Shown here: one piece after another, positions 1 to 9,355 of the stretch
Layout: each line of letters begins with the position of its first letter
Position numbering within the stretch: the first letter of the stretch is position 1
Assembly: GCA_947169265.1 (NCBI GenBank)
Contig: CAMVPC010000015.1
Coordinates: 1-64,000, forward strand
Direction: 5' to 3'
Source: an uncultured Prevotellaceae bacterium
GTDB taxonomy: Bacteria > Bacteroidota > Bacteroidia > Bacteroidales > Muribaculaceae
DNA: 64,000 bases
Position numbers and translations under genes: made by a program
Notes under the pieces: model-generated
The model's database searches: none
What the model was told of the DNA's origin: nothing
Seen by the model: the letters and a program-made list of their open reading frames with translations, nothing else

Positions 1-54
1 CGAATAGCAAAACTATTCACTGACGAATTTTGGGGTACGCGATGACGAAGTCAG

Positions 55-92
55 GAAAAAGTGCCGTGCAAACCTTTACGCGCACAGCACTT
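55..92 (-). terminator. Rho-independent terminator of dnaG operon
   Basis: Read on the minus strand, AGTGCTGTGC (82-91) pairs over ten positions, one a G-U wobble, with GCACGGCACT (60-69). A run of T follows at 55-59. It lies 10 bases past the dnaG stop codon, so it closes the pcrA-nspC-PP2C-dnaG operon. Confidence 0.75.
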
Positions 93-102
93 ATATACTT
101 AG

Positions 103-2286
103 TCACTTGGGGTTGACCACCCGTTCTCCAATGAGCTTGGCAAGCTCGCGGCTTGTTTCGTACAGCTGCTGCAACTTTGTAAGAATTTGTGCGGCCTCGG
201 CCCCTTTGGCATGCGCCAACCGGCTCTGGGCATCGATTATTTGGCATTTGACAATCGCATTTTTCCAGTTGTAAAGCGCTTCGGGAATAAGTGTCGACAA
301 TCGTTCTTGTTCGGTGGGAATGACGGCGAATTGCGTGTGGATCTTACTTAGCTGGTACTTTTCGCTCACCAGTTCAAGTGCTGTGGCACGTAATTCATCA
401 TCGGGATGTGAACACAGCCTTTTTTCCAAATAGCGTTGTCGCCAAGTGCTCAATTCGTTTCTACTTTCCAGCTCGATACGATTCTTAATTTCGCCTTCCT
501 TTTTCTCAATTTCACGAAGTGTGAGTGTGGCGCTGTCGATTTGCCGCGTAGCTTCGTCAAATTTCTTCCGGGCAATATCATTGATTCTTTCGGTTTCTTT
601 TTGCAAGTCTTCATAGAAAGCGTCAACTAATTTTAACCCCTCCTCAAAGATACGCGCAAAACGCTGGATGCTAAATGTCATATTGTCGGCATTGAGTTCG
701 AAATACACGTTCTCGATGAGCGAAGTGGGACGTTTCTCTCCGTTGTCAAAATAGGTGTCGCCCCAAAAGCAAAAGCCGAATTTGGCGATATAGTGGGCCA
801 TAATGCGCTCATGGGGATAAAGAAACTGATTGACGCCGGCGGTTGAGGCAATCTCTCCTGAGGACTGGGGAAGGGAGTCTTCGTGCTCGTCTTGCTGAGA
901 CGGTTGCGATTCGGACGATTGCCGGTCATTCTCCAAGCGTTGCTGTCGTGCCTGTTCGCGTTGCCGTTGCTTGTATTGCTCGTCCTTGTTGCGTTTGATG
1001 TACTTGTTGATTTCTTTGAGAAGCACATCCTCGGCGATGTCGAGTTGCACGCTGCATTGCTTGGCATAGACCGAACGGGTGATGGCGTCGGGGATAACAG
1101 CTATCGACTTCACCACATCGCCAATGGCAGCGGCACGTTTCACCGGGTCGCCCGATGACTGGTCGAGCAGGATTTTCATCTTAAACGAGATGAAATCGCT
1201 CTCATTTTCGGCAATGAATTGGGTGAATTGCGAGGCGTTGTGTTTACGGGCAAAACTGTCGGGGTCTTCTCCATCGGGCAATAGCAACACCTTGATGTTC
1301 AGGCCCTCGGCAAGCAACATGTCAATTCCACGGAGCGATGCGTGAATACCGGCCGAATCGCCGTCGTAGAGCACCGTCACATTGGAAGTGAAACGATGGA
1401 TTTGCGCAATTTGCCCTTGTGTGAGGGATGTGCCCGAAGAGGCCACCACATTCTCGATTCCGGCCTGATGCATTGATATCACGTCGGTGTATCCTTCGAC
1501 CAGAAAACACTTGTCTTCCTTGACAATGGCGCGTTTGGCCTGATATAGGCCGTAAAGCTCGCGGTTCTTTACATAGATGAGCGATTCGGGCGAGTTGAAG
1601 TACTTCGCGGGGTCCTTCTTGAGGGTCCGACCGCCGAAGGCTATCACCTTGCCGGCCACGTTATAGACCGGGAACATAACCCTACCGCGAAAGCGGTCGA
1701 AGCCTCCGTCGCGCTTGTCGTCGATGCACAGGCCAACTTCAAGCAAATACTTGCGGTTATAACCCGCCTTGATGGCCGCCTGATAGAATGCCGTGCTACG
1801 CTCGGGCGAGTAGCCCAAGTGGAATTTCCTAATGGTGGCGTCACTGAAGCCTCGGTCGCGGAAATAGGCCAAGCCGATTTCCACACCATCGTTAGTGTCG
1901 TGAAGTTGCTCCTCAAAATAATGACAGGCGAACTCGTTGAGGGCGAGCATACTCTCGCGGTCGGTACGAGCCGCTTTTTGCTCATCGGTGAGTTCTCGTT
2001 CCTCAATGTCGATGTGATATTTGTTGGCAAGGTAGCGCAGGGCCTCGACATAGGACAATTGCTCGTGCTCCATGATGAAATTCACAGGACTTCCGCCCTT
2101 GCCGCATCCAAAGCAGTGGCAAAAGTTGCGCGAGGGACTCACCGAGAACGAAGGGGTTTTCTCGTTGTGGAACGGACATAGCCCCACGTAATTTGAGCCA
2201 CGGCGCCGCAGGCTCACGAAGTCGCTCACCACATCTACAATCTCGGCCGCATCGAGTATCTTATCTACTGTTTCCCTGTCGATCAT
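103..2286 (-). CDS. dnaG: DNA primase DnaG
   Basis: Synthesises RNA primers for the replication fork and works with the replicative helicase. The 727-residue protein starts with a CHC2 zinc domain (C37, H40, C58, C61). The catalytic core and TOPRIM fold follow, with E263 in the VEGYTDV motif and D308/D310 in YDGDSAG as the metal-binding acidic residues. The C-terminal third is rich in charged residues and glutamine (about 430-490), then helical, as expected for the helicase-interaction region, which is poorly conserved between phyla. It is the last gene of a four-gene operon and starts 3 bases after the PP2C stop codon. Length and domain order fit Bacteroidota primases. Confidence 0.97.
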   Translation of the reverse strand: MIDRETVDKILDAAEIVDVVSDFVSLRRRGSNYVGLCPFHNEKTPSFSVSPSRNFCHCFGCGKGGSPVNFIMEHEQLSYVEALRYLANKYHIDIEERELTDEQKAARTDRESMLALNEFACHYFEEQLHDTNDGVEIGLAYFRDRGFSDATIRKFHLGYSPERSTAFYQAAIKAGYNRKYLLEVGLCIDDKRDGGFDRFRGRVMFPVYNVAGKVIAFGGRTLKKDPAKYFNSPESLIYVKNRELYGLYQAKRAIVKEDKCFLVEGYTDVISMHQAGIENVVASSGTSLTQGQIAQIHRFTSNVTVLYDGDSAGIHASLRGIDMLLAEGLNIKVLLLPDGEDPDSFARKHNASQFTQFIAENESDFISFKMKILLDQSSGDPVKRAAAIGDVVKSIAVIPDAITRSVYAKQCSVQLDIAEDVLLKEINKYIKRNKDEQYKQRQREQARQQRLENDRQSSESQPSQQDEHEDSLPQSSGEIASTAGVNQFLYPHERIMAHYIAKFGFCFWGDTYFDNGEKRPTSLIENVYFELNADNMTFSIQRFARIFEEGLKLVDAFYEDLQKETERINDIARKKFDEATRQIDSATLTLREIEKKEGEIKNRIELESRNELSTWRQRYLEKRLCSHPDDELRATALELVSEKYQLSKIHTQFAVIPTEQERLSTLIPEALYNWKNAIVKCQIIDAQSRLAHAKGAEAAQILTKLQQLYETSRELAKLIGERVVNPK

Positions 2287-2289
2287 TGC

Positions 2290-3294
2290 TTAACTGAAAT
2301 AAAGCGTTTTAACGATAGCACCCGCAATAGCCGCCACAACCAGCAAGAGCAAGACTAACAACCATACTATCGTGCGGCGTCGATTTTCGGGTGACGGTTG
2401 ACCGGCTGATGGAGAGGTGTCGCGAGCGTTTTCCATTCGTTCCTTCTCGTCAATTCTCTCCATCTCTACCTCTTCGACACCAACCGGATCGCTCTTCACA
2501 AATTCGTCGTCCTCAAGGTTGTCGTCGCCTTCTTCGCGCTCCACGTCGGCGATGCGAATCAAGTAGGCCGAGTGGTTGTCGCTATTGCCTGTGGTGGCTC
2601 TGATGAGTTCTTCAATTTTCTCATCGTCACTGCCGGGTCCACACAAGAAGTCAAGAATCTTGTTGTCATCCATTTGCTCGAGCATACCGTCGCTGCATAG
2701 GTACAGATAGTCATCGGCAGTAAGATGGGTGATATGGGCGATAGTAGCCTCCTGACGACGGCCGGCCCCGCTTAACATCGCCTTGGTGATTACATTGCGG
2801 CGCGGATGGGTGGCCATTTCATGCTGAAAGATTTCGCCCATCGCCCACAAGTCGTGTACCAATGAGTGGTCGCGCGACTTGTAGCGGATGATGCGGTTAC
2901 GTGTGTCAATGTGATAGATGCGGCTGTCGCCCATGTGGGCCACGAGACAACCGCCACGATGCAGAACAACCGCCGTGAGTGTCGTACCCATGTTGCTTTT
3001 TTGCTCGGGGTCTTTCTCGTCGAGGGCGCGGTAAGCGTGGGCGATAGCCTGTTCCATGTCGGCGGTAGTGAGAACGGAGTCCTTGGCAACGTTTTGCTCA
3101 AACCATTCACCAATGGCGGTTGCTACCGCTTGGCTGGCGACCTCGCCGGCTTCATGCCCGCCCATGCCGTCACACACCACAAACAGCCTGTCGTTCGTTG
3201 TCGCCTTGCCGACTTCGGGCCAAATGTAATCTTCTTGGTTCTTACGCAAGCCCAATTCGTAGATGTATTTGGGGGTGTGGATTTTAATCTTCAT
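2290..3294 (-). CDS. PP2C-type serine/threonine protein phosphatase, membrane-anchored
   Basis: Metal-dependent phosphatase of the PPM/PP2C (Stp1-like) family, expected to remove phosphate from Ser/Thr of proteins. The metal-binding motifs are visible: NQEDY near residue 20, CDGMGGHEAGE with D42, HMGDSRIY, and CSDGM in the C-terminal half. A linker rich in Glu and Asp follows (about 250-300), then one hydrophobic segment (about 310-330) near the C-terminus, so the catalytic domain is probably cytoplasmic and tethered by its tail. It lies 20 bases after nspC and 3 bases before dnaG. The usual partner, an Hanks-type Ser/Thr kinase, is not encoded in this window, so the substrate is unknown. Confidence 0.9.
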   Translation of the reverse strand: MKIKIHTPKYIYELGLRKNQEDYIWPEVGKATTNDRLFVVCDGMGGHEAGEVASQAVATAIGEWFEQNVAKDSVLTTADMEQAIAHAYRALDEKDPEQKSNMGTTLTAVVLHRGGCLVAHMGDSRIYHIDTRNRIIRYKSRDHSLVHDLWAMGEIFQHEMATHPRRNVITKAMLSGAGRRQEATIAHITHLTADDYLYLCSDGMLEQMDDNKILDFLCGPGSDDEKIEELIRATTGNSDNHSAYLIRIADVEREEGDDNLEDDEFVKSDPVGVEEVEMERIDEKERMENARDTSPSAGQPSPENRRRTIVWLLVLLLLVVAAIAGAIVKTLYFS

Positions 3295-3314
3295 AATGCA
3301 GTGTGAATATGAGG

Positions 3315-4451
3315 TTAAGACATTCGATGCTTGTAATCTTCGTAAGTGAATTCACGCAACACCTCGGTGGTGCCATCGAGGTGGCGGTAGACAATGGCCG
3401 GGTGGGAGATCCCGTTGAACATATTAGTTTTCACAGTTGTATAGTGGTTCATGTCCTCAAGTGTGAGCCGGTCACCGGCTTGCAATTGACGAGCAAAACT
3501 CCAGTCACCCACAAAGTCACCACTCAAACACGAGTTGCCGCCCAACCGATAGGTGGGGAAGGCGGTGTCGACTTCATCGAGCGCCTGCGTGATGCGAGGC
3601 TTGTAAGGCATTTCAAGGCAGTCGGGCATGTGGCAGGCAAATGAGGCGTCGATGATGGCGGTGGTGATACCGCTATTCTCCACAATGTCGACAACCGTGG
3701 TTTCCAAGTCGCCTGTCTGCCAGCAAAACGCGCTCCCGGGCTCAAGAATGACGTGGAGATTAGGGTAGCGGTGCTTGAAATCGCGCAGTAACGACACAAG
3801 GTGTGCCGTGTCGTAGCCTTCACGCGTCATCAGGTGTCCACCACCCATGTTAATCCAGCGCAGTTGCGGTAAGAAGCGCCCGAATTGCCGCTCAACGGCT
3901 TCAAGCACTTTTTCAAGATCGTGCGAGGTCGACTCGCACAGTGCGTGGAAGTGGAATCCCTCTATTCCTTCGGGTAACGCGTCAAGCTCGTTGGCGGTCA
4001 CGCCGAAGCGTGAACCTGCGCTACAAGGATTGTAAATGTCGGTTTCTATGACCGAACACATGGGATTGATGCGCAATCCGCAACTCACCTGCTCATTGTT
4101 TGTTGCATTGTAGTTGTTTATATTTCCTTTGAACTTTATGTATTGTGCAACCGAGTTAAATGTGATGTGAGAACTGCCCTTGAGGAAGGCGTCAATGGTT
4201 GCGGCGGTATAAGCCGGGCAGTATGTATGTGCCTTGCAGCCCAGCTCATCATTGGCCAGCCACATCTCGTTGAGCGAACTTGCCGTGGAACGAATGCTAT
4301 ACTCACGAAAGACGCCAAACGTGCGCCACAGCGCGTTGGCCTTGAAGGCCATGATAATCTCGACCAGGGCCTCTCGCGCCACACGCGTGATAAGGTCAAG
4401 GTTGCGCCGTAACTTTTCTTCGTACACTATATAGTAAGGTGTCGGTATCAT
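3315..4451 (-). CDS. nspC: Carboxynorspermidine/carboxyspermidine decarboxylase
   Basis: PLP enzyme of the alanine racemase/DAP decarboxylase fold (type III) that decarboxylates carboxy(nor)spermidine in the last step of the alternative polyamine route. K37 in the AFKANA motif is the likely PLP lysine; EPGSAF supplies the phosphate-binding region and the ACHMPDC segment the partner-subunit cysteine. At 378 residues it matches NspC length. The partner carboxyspermidine dehydrogenase is not in the window. N-carbamoylputrescine amidase (48976-49854), which makes the putrescine precursor, is. It lies 13 bases after the helicase gene and is probably co-transcribed with it, a pairing with no obvious metabolic logic. 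Confidence 0.93.
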   Translation of the reverse strand: MIPTPYYIVYEEKLRRNLDLITRVAREALVEIIMAFKANALWRTFGVFREYSIRSTASSLNEMWLANDELGCKAHTYCPAYTAATIDAFLKGSSHITFNSVAQYIKFKGNINNYNATNNEQVSCGLRINPMCSVIETDIYNPCSAGSRFGVTANELDALPEGIEGFHFHALCESTSHDLEKVLEAVERQFGRFLPQLRWINMGGGHLMTREGYDTAHLVSLLRDFKHRYPNLHVILEPGSAFCWQTGDLETTVVDIVENSGITTAIIDASFACHMPDCLEMPYKPRITQALDEVDTAFPTYRLGGNSCLSGDFVGDWSFARQLQAGDRLTLEDMNHYTTVKTNMFNGISHPAIVYRHLDGTTEVLREFTYEDYKHRMS

Positions 4452-4464
4452 ATCGTAGTGGCAA

Positions 4465-6816
4465 TTAAAGAATTTTGAATTTGGCGTACTTCAACAGCAA
4501 TTTGCGGGTGCCCATTTCACCAAAGTCAACATCGATTTTTGCATCGTCACCGGTGGTATCGATGCGCACCACGGTTCCCTCGCCAAAGCGGTTATGCTCA
4601 ATCGTGCAACCTTCGCTCAATTCGTCTGCGCTGTGAAGCACATAGTCGCCATCGGCCTGAGTGACTATGGCCGCTGGCGCGTCTTTCGAGTAAGGCTTGA
4701 ATCCCGGGGGCGGCGTTGACGGGCGAAAGATGGGCATTGCGGCCTGACGATGTAAAGGCGCCTGAAACTGTCTTATTGTGGGAGCTGCAGAATAGTGGTC
4801 GTTGTCTTCACCTTTTTTCCCTATTGAAAGGAATTGCGGGTCGATATCGCTGATGAATCGACTCGGATTGGAAAACATGGTCTGCCCGTTGCGAAAACGC
4901 GACTGAGCGTAGGTGATGACGCAATTCTTCTCGGCACGCGTCATGGCCACATACATGAGCCTGCGCTCCTCCTCGAGAGCAGCGTGCGAGTCTCGGCTCA
5001 TTGATGATGGGAACAAGTCTTCTTCCAGACCCACAATAATCACGTTCTTAAACTCCAGCCCCTTGGCGGCATGGATGGTCATGAGCGTGACGCAGTCGCC
5101 ACCGTTTTTGCTTTCCTCGTCCTGGTCGGTCATGAGCGAGATTTGCGCCAGATAGTCACTAAGGTGCAGGTTGCTGCTACCGGCCTCTTGGTTGGTTTGT
5201 ACAAAATCATTCAACCCGCTGAGCAACTCGTTGATATTCTCCTGCTTGCTGATGTTCTCGGGTGTTTTGTCGCCTTGTAGCACAGCGAGAAGACGTGTGC
5301 GCTCGATAATGGCACTTGCCACTTGATAGGCGTCGAGACGCTGTGCGTTAAGGTCGATAAAGCCTTGGATAAGTTCGGCAAACGATGACAATTTGCCGCG
5401 GGTTCCGCTATTAATCTGAAGCCCATATTGGTCGGGGTTATTGATTACCTCCCACATGCTCACGCGTGCCTCCACGGCACAGTGCTGCACACGCTCCATC
5501 GTGGTGTTGCCAATGCCTCGCGCAGGGTAATTGATGACGCGTCTCAATGCTTCGTCGTCGTGAGGATTGGTTGACAATCGCATGTAAGCCACAGCGTCTT
5601 TCACTTCCTTGCGCTGGTAAAACGACAAGCCGCCGTAGATGCGATAGGGAATGGCGCGCCGCTTGCTGCCGTGCTTATCCTGCAATCCTCCGCTGCCCAG
5701 CGCTTCTTCGAGTCGTCGCGATTGCGCATTGGTGCGATACAGGACGGCAATGTCGTTATAGTTGCATCCGGTGGCCCTTTTGAGTGAGATTATTTGGCTG
5801 GCCACCACGTAGGCCTCCTCAAAGTCGCTATAGCACCTGAAAACCTTTATTTTCCCGCCTGTTTCGTTGTCGGTGAAAATTTGTTTCCTTATTTGACCTC
5901 TATTTTTGTCGATGAGTGAATTGGCCGCATCGATAATTGTTTTTGTGGAACGATAATTCTGTTCGAGTTTGAATATTATTAAGCCCGGGAACGATTTTTG
6001 TAAGGACAAGATATTGCTGATGTTGGCTCCGCGAAACGAGTAGATCGACTGCGCGTCATCGCCCACTACACACAGTTTCTTCTCTTTGTTGGCCAATATC
6101 CTGATAATGGCGTGTTGCGCATAGTTGGTGTCCTGGTATTCGTCAACGAGGATATACTGGAAAAACTCTTGGTAGCGCTGTCGCAAATCTTCGTTGTCAT
6201 TCAATAGCACAAAAGTGTTGAACAACAAATCGTCAAAGTCCATCGCATTTGCCAGACGGCAACGTTCGCAGTAGGTGGCGAAGATGTGGGCCGTAAGTGG
6301 GCGGTTGGCGCGCTCATCGGCCATGGTAAATTCGTGATTGTTGCGGTACTCCTCGGGCGAGACCAAAGCATTTTTCATACGGCTGATGTGGGACTGCAGT
6401 GACGATGGGTTGTAATTCTTGTCGTCAAGCCCCATGTCTTTCACGATGAGTTTGATGAGTGACTTGGAGTCGGCCGCGTCATATATCGTGTAGTCGTGCC
6501 TGAAGCCCAGCCGCTCGGCATTGATGCGAAGGATGCGCGCGAACACCGAGTGGAATGTCCCCATTTGCAGGCGAGCCGCCACCTGCTCGTCGGTGAGCGA
6601 GAGGATGCGCTCACGCATCTCACGCGCCGCTTTGTTGGTGAATGTTAACGCCAAAATGCGGTGAGCGTCGTAACCGTTCTTGAGCAAGTGCACAATCTTG
6701 TAAGTGAGCACGCGCGTCTTGCCCGAGCCGGCACCCGCAATCACGAGCTGAGGACCGTCGGTATAGAGCACGGCATCGCGCTGCTGAGGGTTCAGTTTTT
6801 CCAAGTAATCTTCCAT
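4465..6816 (-). CDS. pcrA: ATP-dependent DNA helicase, PcrA/UvrD family
   Basis: Superfamily 1A 3'-5' helicase of repair and replication-conflict resolution. Seen in order: Walker A AGAGSGKTR (27-35), motif Ia LTFTNKAAREM, Walker B DEYQDTN, motif III VGDDAQSIYSFRGA, motif IV QNYRST, motif V MTIHAAKGLEF and motif VI YVAMTRAEK. The last 45 residues form a small beta-rich domain (HNRFGEGTVV onward) typical of the PcrA/UvrD C-terminus that contacts RNA polymerase. At 783 residues the length is standard. It is the first gene of the operon ending with dnaG; the ATG at 6816 lies about 20 bases downstream of a TACCTTTG promoter element. Confidence 0.96.
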   Translation of the reverse strand: MEDYLEKLNPQQRDAVLYTDGPQLVIAGAGSGKTRVLTYKIVHLLKNGYDAHRILALTFTNKAAREMRERILSLTDEQVAARLQMGTFHSVFARILRINAERLGFRHDYTIYDAADSKSLIKLIVKDMGLDDKNYNPSSLQSHISRMKNALVSPEEYRNNHEFTMADERANRPLTAHIFATYCERCRLANAMDFDDLLFNTFVLLNDNEDLRQRYQEFFQYILVDEYQDTNYAQHAIIRILANKEKKLCVVGDDAQSIYSFRGANISNILSLQKSFPGLIIFKLEQNYRSTKTIIDAANSLIDKNRGQIRKQIFTDNETGGKIKVFRCYSDFEEAYVVASQIISLKRATGCNYNDIAVLYRTNAQSRRLEEALGSGGLQDKHGSKRRAIPYRIYGGLSFYQRKEVKDAVAYMRLSTNPHDDEALRRVINYPARGIGNTTMERVQHCAVEARVSMWEVINNPDQYGLQINSGTRGKLSSFAELIQGFIDLNAQRLDAYQVASAIIERTRLLAVLQGDKTPENISKQENINELLSGLNDFVQTNQEAGSSNLHLSDYLAQISLMTDQDEESKNGGDCVTLMTIHAAKGLEFKNVIIVGLEEDLFPSSMSRDSHAALEEERRLMYVAMTRAEKNCVITYAQSRFRNGQTMFSNPSRFISDIDPQFLSIGKKGEDNDHYSAAPTIRQFQAPLHRQAAMPIFRPSTPPPGFKPYSKDAPAAIVTQADGDYVLHSADELSEGCTIEHNRFGEGTVVRIDTTGDDAKIDVDFGEMGTRKLLLKYAKFKIL

Positions 6817-6834
6817 TGCAATCGTTTCAACCTA

Positions 6835-6842
6835 CAAAGGTA
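6835..6842 (-). promoter_or_regulatory. Bacteroidota -7 element, pcrA operon
   Basis: On the minus strand the sequence reads TACCTTTG, a full match to the TAnnTTTG -7 element. It lies 18 bases before the pcrA start codon. No clear TTTG is seen at the -33 position. Confidence 0.45.
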
Positions 6843-6942
6843 CAAATGATTTTTCACATTTCTCCATTTTCTCAGTAACGATTTTAAAATCTTTACCGCT
6901 GAAAAACAACTGAAACTTTAAGAATTGCTATGGCGATTCGCG

Positions 6943-7224
6943 TCAATGCTCAATGTGCATTGAGTAGTATTTCACAGGAGTGCCCTGAGCAAGCTCAGGC
7001 ATTGCGGCAAAGAGGGCTGAGAAAGTGGTTGTGGCATGTTCGTCGGGTATGGATTGGTCGACAGATAACAAGAGCAGCGTATCAGTTACAAATCGGGTAT
7101 GAGAAAGCTCTTTAGTGAGAGGCTCGCAGGCGACGAAACGGCTGTCATCGTCAAGCGTGGTAATGTGGTTGATGAGTAGCCCCCGACCCGGCACAAGTGT
7201 ATAAGTGGCCAACAAGCGTACCAT
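6943..7224 (-). CDS. Small hypothetical protein, last gene of the ileS operon
   Basis: A 93-residue product with no signal peptide and no membrane segment. It starts 18 bases after the DUF4296 gene on the same strand, which is the main reason to call it. I do not recognise a family with confidence. The first 55 residues (pattern VPGRGLLINHITTLDDDSRFV) look like the short beta-strand cap that opens amidohydrolase-type enzymes, but the metal-binding HxH and the whole barrel are absent. It could be a stand-alone small family, a remnant of such an enzyme, or a spurious frame. Confidence 0.5.
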   Translation of the reverse strand: MVRLLATYTLVPGRGLLINHITTLDDDSRFVACEPLTKELSHTRFVTDTLLLLSVDQSIPDEHATTTFSALFAAMPELAQGTPVKYYSMHIEH

Positions 7225-7242
7225 GATTGTGGATTTAGGTGT

Positions 7243-8214
7243 TTAGCGACGCTGGTCGCTCGTGCGGGGTAGATGTTGGGCATTGGGATTGGGTATGGTC
7301 GGGCGTGATGGCGTGCTCGATTTGTTCACACCCTCTTTGGGCGTGAACACTTGTGGCCGGGATTCGGCGGCATCGCTGTCGCGCGGCTTGAGGATTTTCT
7401 GGGTCCTGAAAGATGTAAATCGCTGAGGGTCAAAGTGCGTGCGCAACAGTTGGATGCTGTCGAGGAAGGCGATAGTTCCCGGTGTGATTTGGTAGCCGAT
7501 GCTTCCATACACGCGCTTGACAATGCGTGCGGTATCGGCTTGCAGGTCATAGCTTTTCCATCCGTCGGTGCTCATCGTGTTTGCCACGAACGAGGTGGTT
7601 CCGTCGCTATAGTCCACGGCGAGCAACACGGTGATGCGGTTGGCGGCGTTGAATGTTTTGAGTTGCAATTGGTAACGGTCGCCGCTACGGCTTTCTTGGT
7701 CGGGCCTGAGGTCGAAAGGAATGTGGCCGTGTGTGTTGCCGCCGGCAAGCACCCACGTCTTTTGTTCCTTCCACACATTGGCGGTGTCACCATTATTGGC
7801 GTACTGCTTGTGCTGTGCGGCGGGACGCTGCATTTGTGGCAAGTCGGCACCACCCATGTACCTTGAAGGAGTGCCTCCCTTTTTATTTACTTCGTCGCGC
7901 AGTTCTTTTGTGGCGTTTTGCAATACCTTGTCGTAGATGTCGAGGTTGTGGGCGTACCACACGAGCGACGTGTCGAAGTCGTGTATGGTGTAACCGTGAG
8001 CGGCCAGTACCGATTGTTTGAGCACCATGCGTGTGGAATCGTTAGGGAACTTATCAGGATTCATGCCTATGTAGGCATCGGCTTTTGCCATGTCGATGAG
8101 TACCTTTTCCATTTTGCTCTCCTTGATGATACCATTTGGGGCACGATCGCAGGCGATAAGCGCCGACAACAGGCCCAACAAAGAGATGATAAAGAGAGCG
8201 GTGACGTGTCGCAT
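7243..8214 (-). CDS. DUF4296 domain lipoprotein
   Basis: Bacteroidota-specific protein of unknown function. The N-terminus is a signal sequence ending in a lipobox-like SALIAC, so it should be lipidated at C22 and exported. The DUF4296 region follows (about 30-125: helical, pattern MEKVLIDMAKADAYIG and YTIHDFDTSLVWYAHN). A central beta-rich segment and a Pro/Ser-rich tail (about 265-323) complete it. It lies 18 bases after lspA, the lipoprotein signal peptidase that would process it, in the same operon. The same order, traR-lspA-DUF4296, is familiar from other Bacteroidales. Confidence 0.85.
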   Translation of the reverse strand: MRHVTALFIISLLGLLSALIACDRAPNGIIKESKMEKVLIDMAKADAYIGMNPDKFPNDSTRMVLKQSVLAAHGYTIHDFDTSLVWYAHNLDIYDKVLQNATKELRDEVNKKGGTPSRYMGGADLPQMQRPAAQHKQYANNGDTANVWKEQKTWVLAGGNTHGHIPFDLRPDQESRSGDRYQLQLKTFNAANRITVLLAVDYSDGTTSFVANTMSTDGWKSYDLQADTARIVKRVYGSIGYQITPGTIAFLDSIQLLRTHFDPQRFTSFRTQKILKPRDSDAAESRPQVFTPKEGVNKSSTPSRPTIPNPNAQHLPRTSDQRR

Positions 8215-8232
8215 TGTGAGAGCGGAGGCTGG

Positions 8233-8883
8233 TTATTCTGCCGGTTGCGTTGTGTTTTTATCCTTAATTTTCTCTTCCTCGCCAGTGCTCTTTTCATCTC
8301 CTTTCACCAAGTGTTTGGAATAGAAAAGGATGAGAGTGAAGATGCTCACCGTGAGGCATGAGTCGGCCACATTGAACACCGGGCGGAAGAACACGTAATG
8401 CTCGCCACCCCAGTCCCACTCAACGAGCGGAAAGTAGAACATGTCAACAACTTTGCCGTTAAACCATGACGCGTAGCCGCCGTCGGCGGGAAAGAGTTGC
8501 GCCACCGCTGGTGCCGCGGGGTCATCAAAGATTCTTCCATAAAACACGCAATCAAGCACGTTGCCCAAGGCACCGGCTGTGATTAGGGCTATGCACACAA
8601 CAAAACCGCGTGGCAGGTCATCTCGCCGACGAATCTTCCACAGGTAGGCTATAAATGCCACCGTGGCGATGATGCGGAACCACGTGAGAAAGAATTTGCT
8701 TCCCATTTCCCAACCGAAGGCCATACCGTTGTTTTGGATGAACAGCAGTTTAAACCATGACGTGATTTCCAGCTCTTCGCCATAATAGAAATGGGTCTTG
8801 ACCCATAGTTTCACAACTTGGTCGACGATAACGGCCAGCACGATGATAGCCGCTGCCAGTGTGCCATGTGACAGTTTCTTCAT
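8233..8883 (-). CDS. lspA: Lipoprotein signal peptidase (signal peptidase II)
   Basis: Inner-membrane aspartyl protease that cuts prolipoproteins at the lipobox cysteine. Four hydrophobic segments are visible. The catalytic aspartates are D147 in GKVVDMF and D174 in NVADS, with the conserved GNVLD motif near 108. I chose the ATG at 8883 (MKKLSHG) over an upstream in-frame ATG at 8919, because the extra 12 residues are polar and the signal-like first helix then starts at once. Compared with Escherichia coli LspA there is an insertion between GRIFDD and GKVVD (about 121-143) and a charged 30-residue tail, both usual in Bacteroidota. At 216 residues it is slightly long. Confidence 0.94.
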   Translation of the reverse strand: MKKLSHGTLAAAIIVLAVIVDQVVKLWVKTHFYYGEELEITSWFKLLFIQNNGMAFGWEMGSKFFLTWFRIIATVAFIAYLWKIRRRDDLPRGFVVCIALITAGALGNVLDCVFYGRIFDDPAAPAVAQLFPADGGYASWFNGKVVDMFYFPLVEWDWGGEHYVFFRPVFNVADSCLTVSIFTLILFYSKHLVKGDEKSTGEEEKIKDKNTTQPAE

Positions 8884-8944
8884 TTGATAATATTTCAATG
8901 TGGGTACGGTGACGGACATTCATGATGGATGCCCGTCACGCGCG

Positions 8945-9328
8945 TTAACGTCCTTTTAGTTTTTGTTCGATTTCTTTACCTTCGACACTAAGGGTGGTGT
9001 GGGGCACTGCCATGAGGCGCTCCTTGGGGATGAGCTTGCCGGTGACGCGACACACGCCATAGGTCTTATTTTCAATTCTCACGAGTGCGCCTTGCAGCTT
9101 CTTGATAAAGTCGAGCTGACGTGCGGCGCGTTGGCTGGCCTCCTCTTTTTCAAGCGTGGAGGCTCCTTCTTCGAGCACGTTAAAGCCGGTGTCGCTTTCA
9201 TTCTTCATGATGCGCGACATGAGCAAGTCGTAATTTTCGCGTGCCATCTCCATTTTTTCGAGGATAATTTGCTTGAACTCTTGCAATTCCTCATCGCTGT
9301 AACGCGATTTTTCAATGTTTTCGGCCAT
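8945..9328 (-). CDS. TraR/DksA family protein without the four-cysteine zinc finger
   Basis: A 127-residue relative of DksA/TraR, proteins that enter the RNA polymerase secondary channel and change promoter response. The N-terminal half is a predicted coiled coil (about 10-90). The C-terminal globule keeps the CRVTGKLIPKERL pattern, but only one cysteine remains of the four that bind zinc in E. coli DksA, as in other Bacteroidota members. Whether it still acts as a (p)ppGpp cofactor cannot be told from sequence. It lies between ileS (27 bases upstream) and lspA in the same operon. Confidence 0.88.
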   Translation of the reverse strand: MAENIEKSRYSDEELQEFKQIILEKMEMARENYDLLMSRIMKNESDTGFNVLEEGASTLEKEEASQRAARQLDFIKKLQGALVRIENKTYGVCRVTGKLIPKERLMAVPHTTLSVEGKEIEQKLKGR

Positions 9329-9355
9329 AGTCGTTTAAAGTTGAGGTTTATAGAA

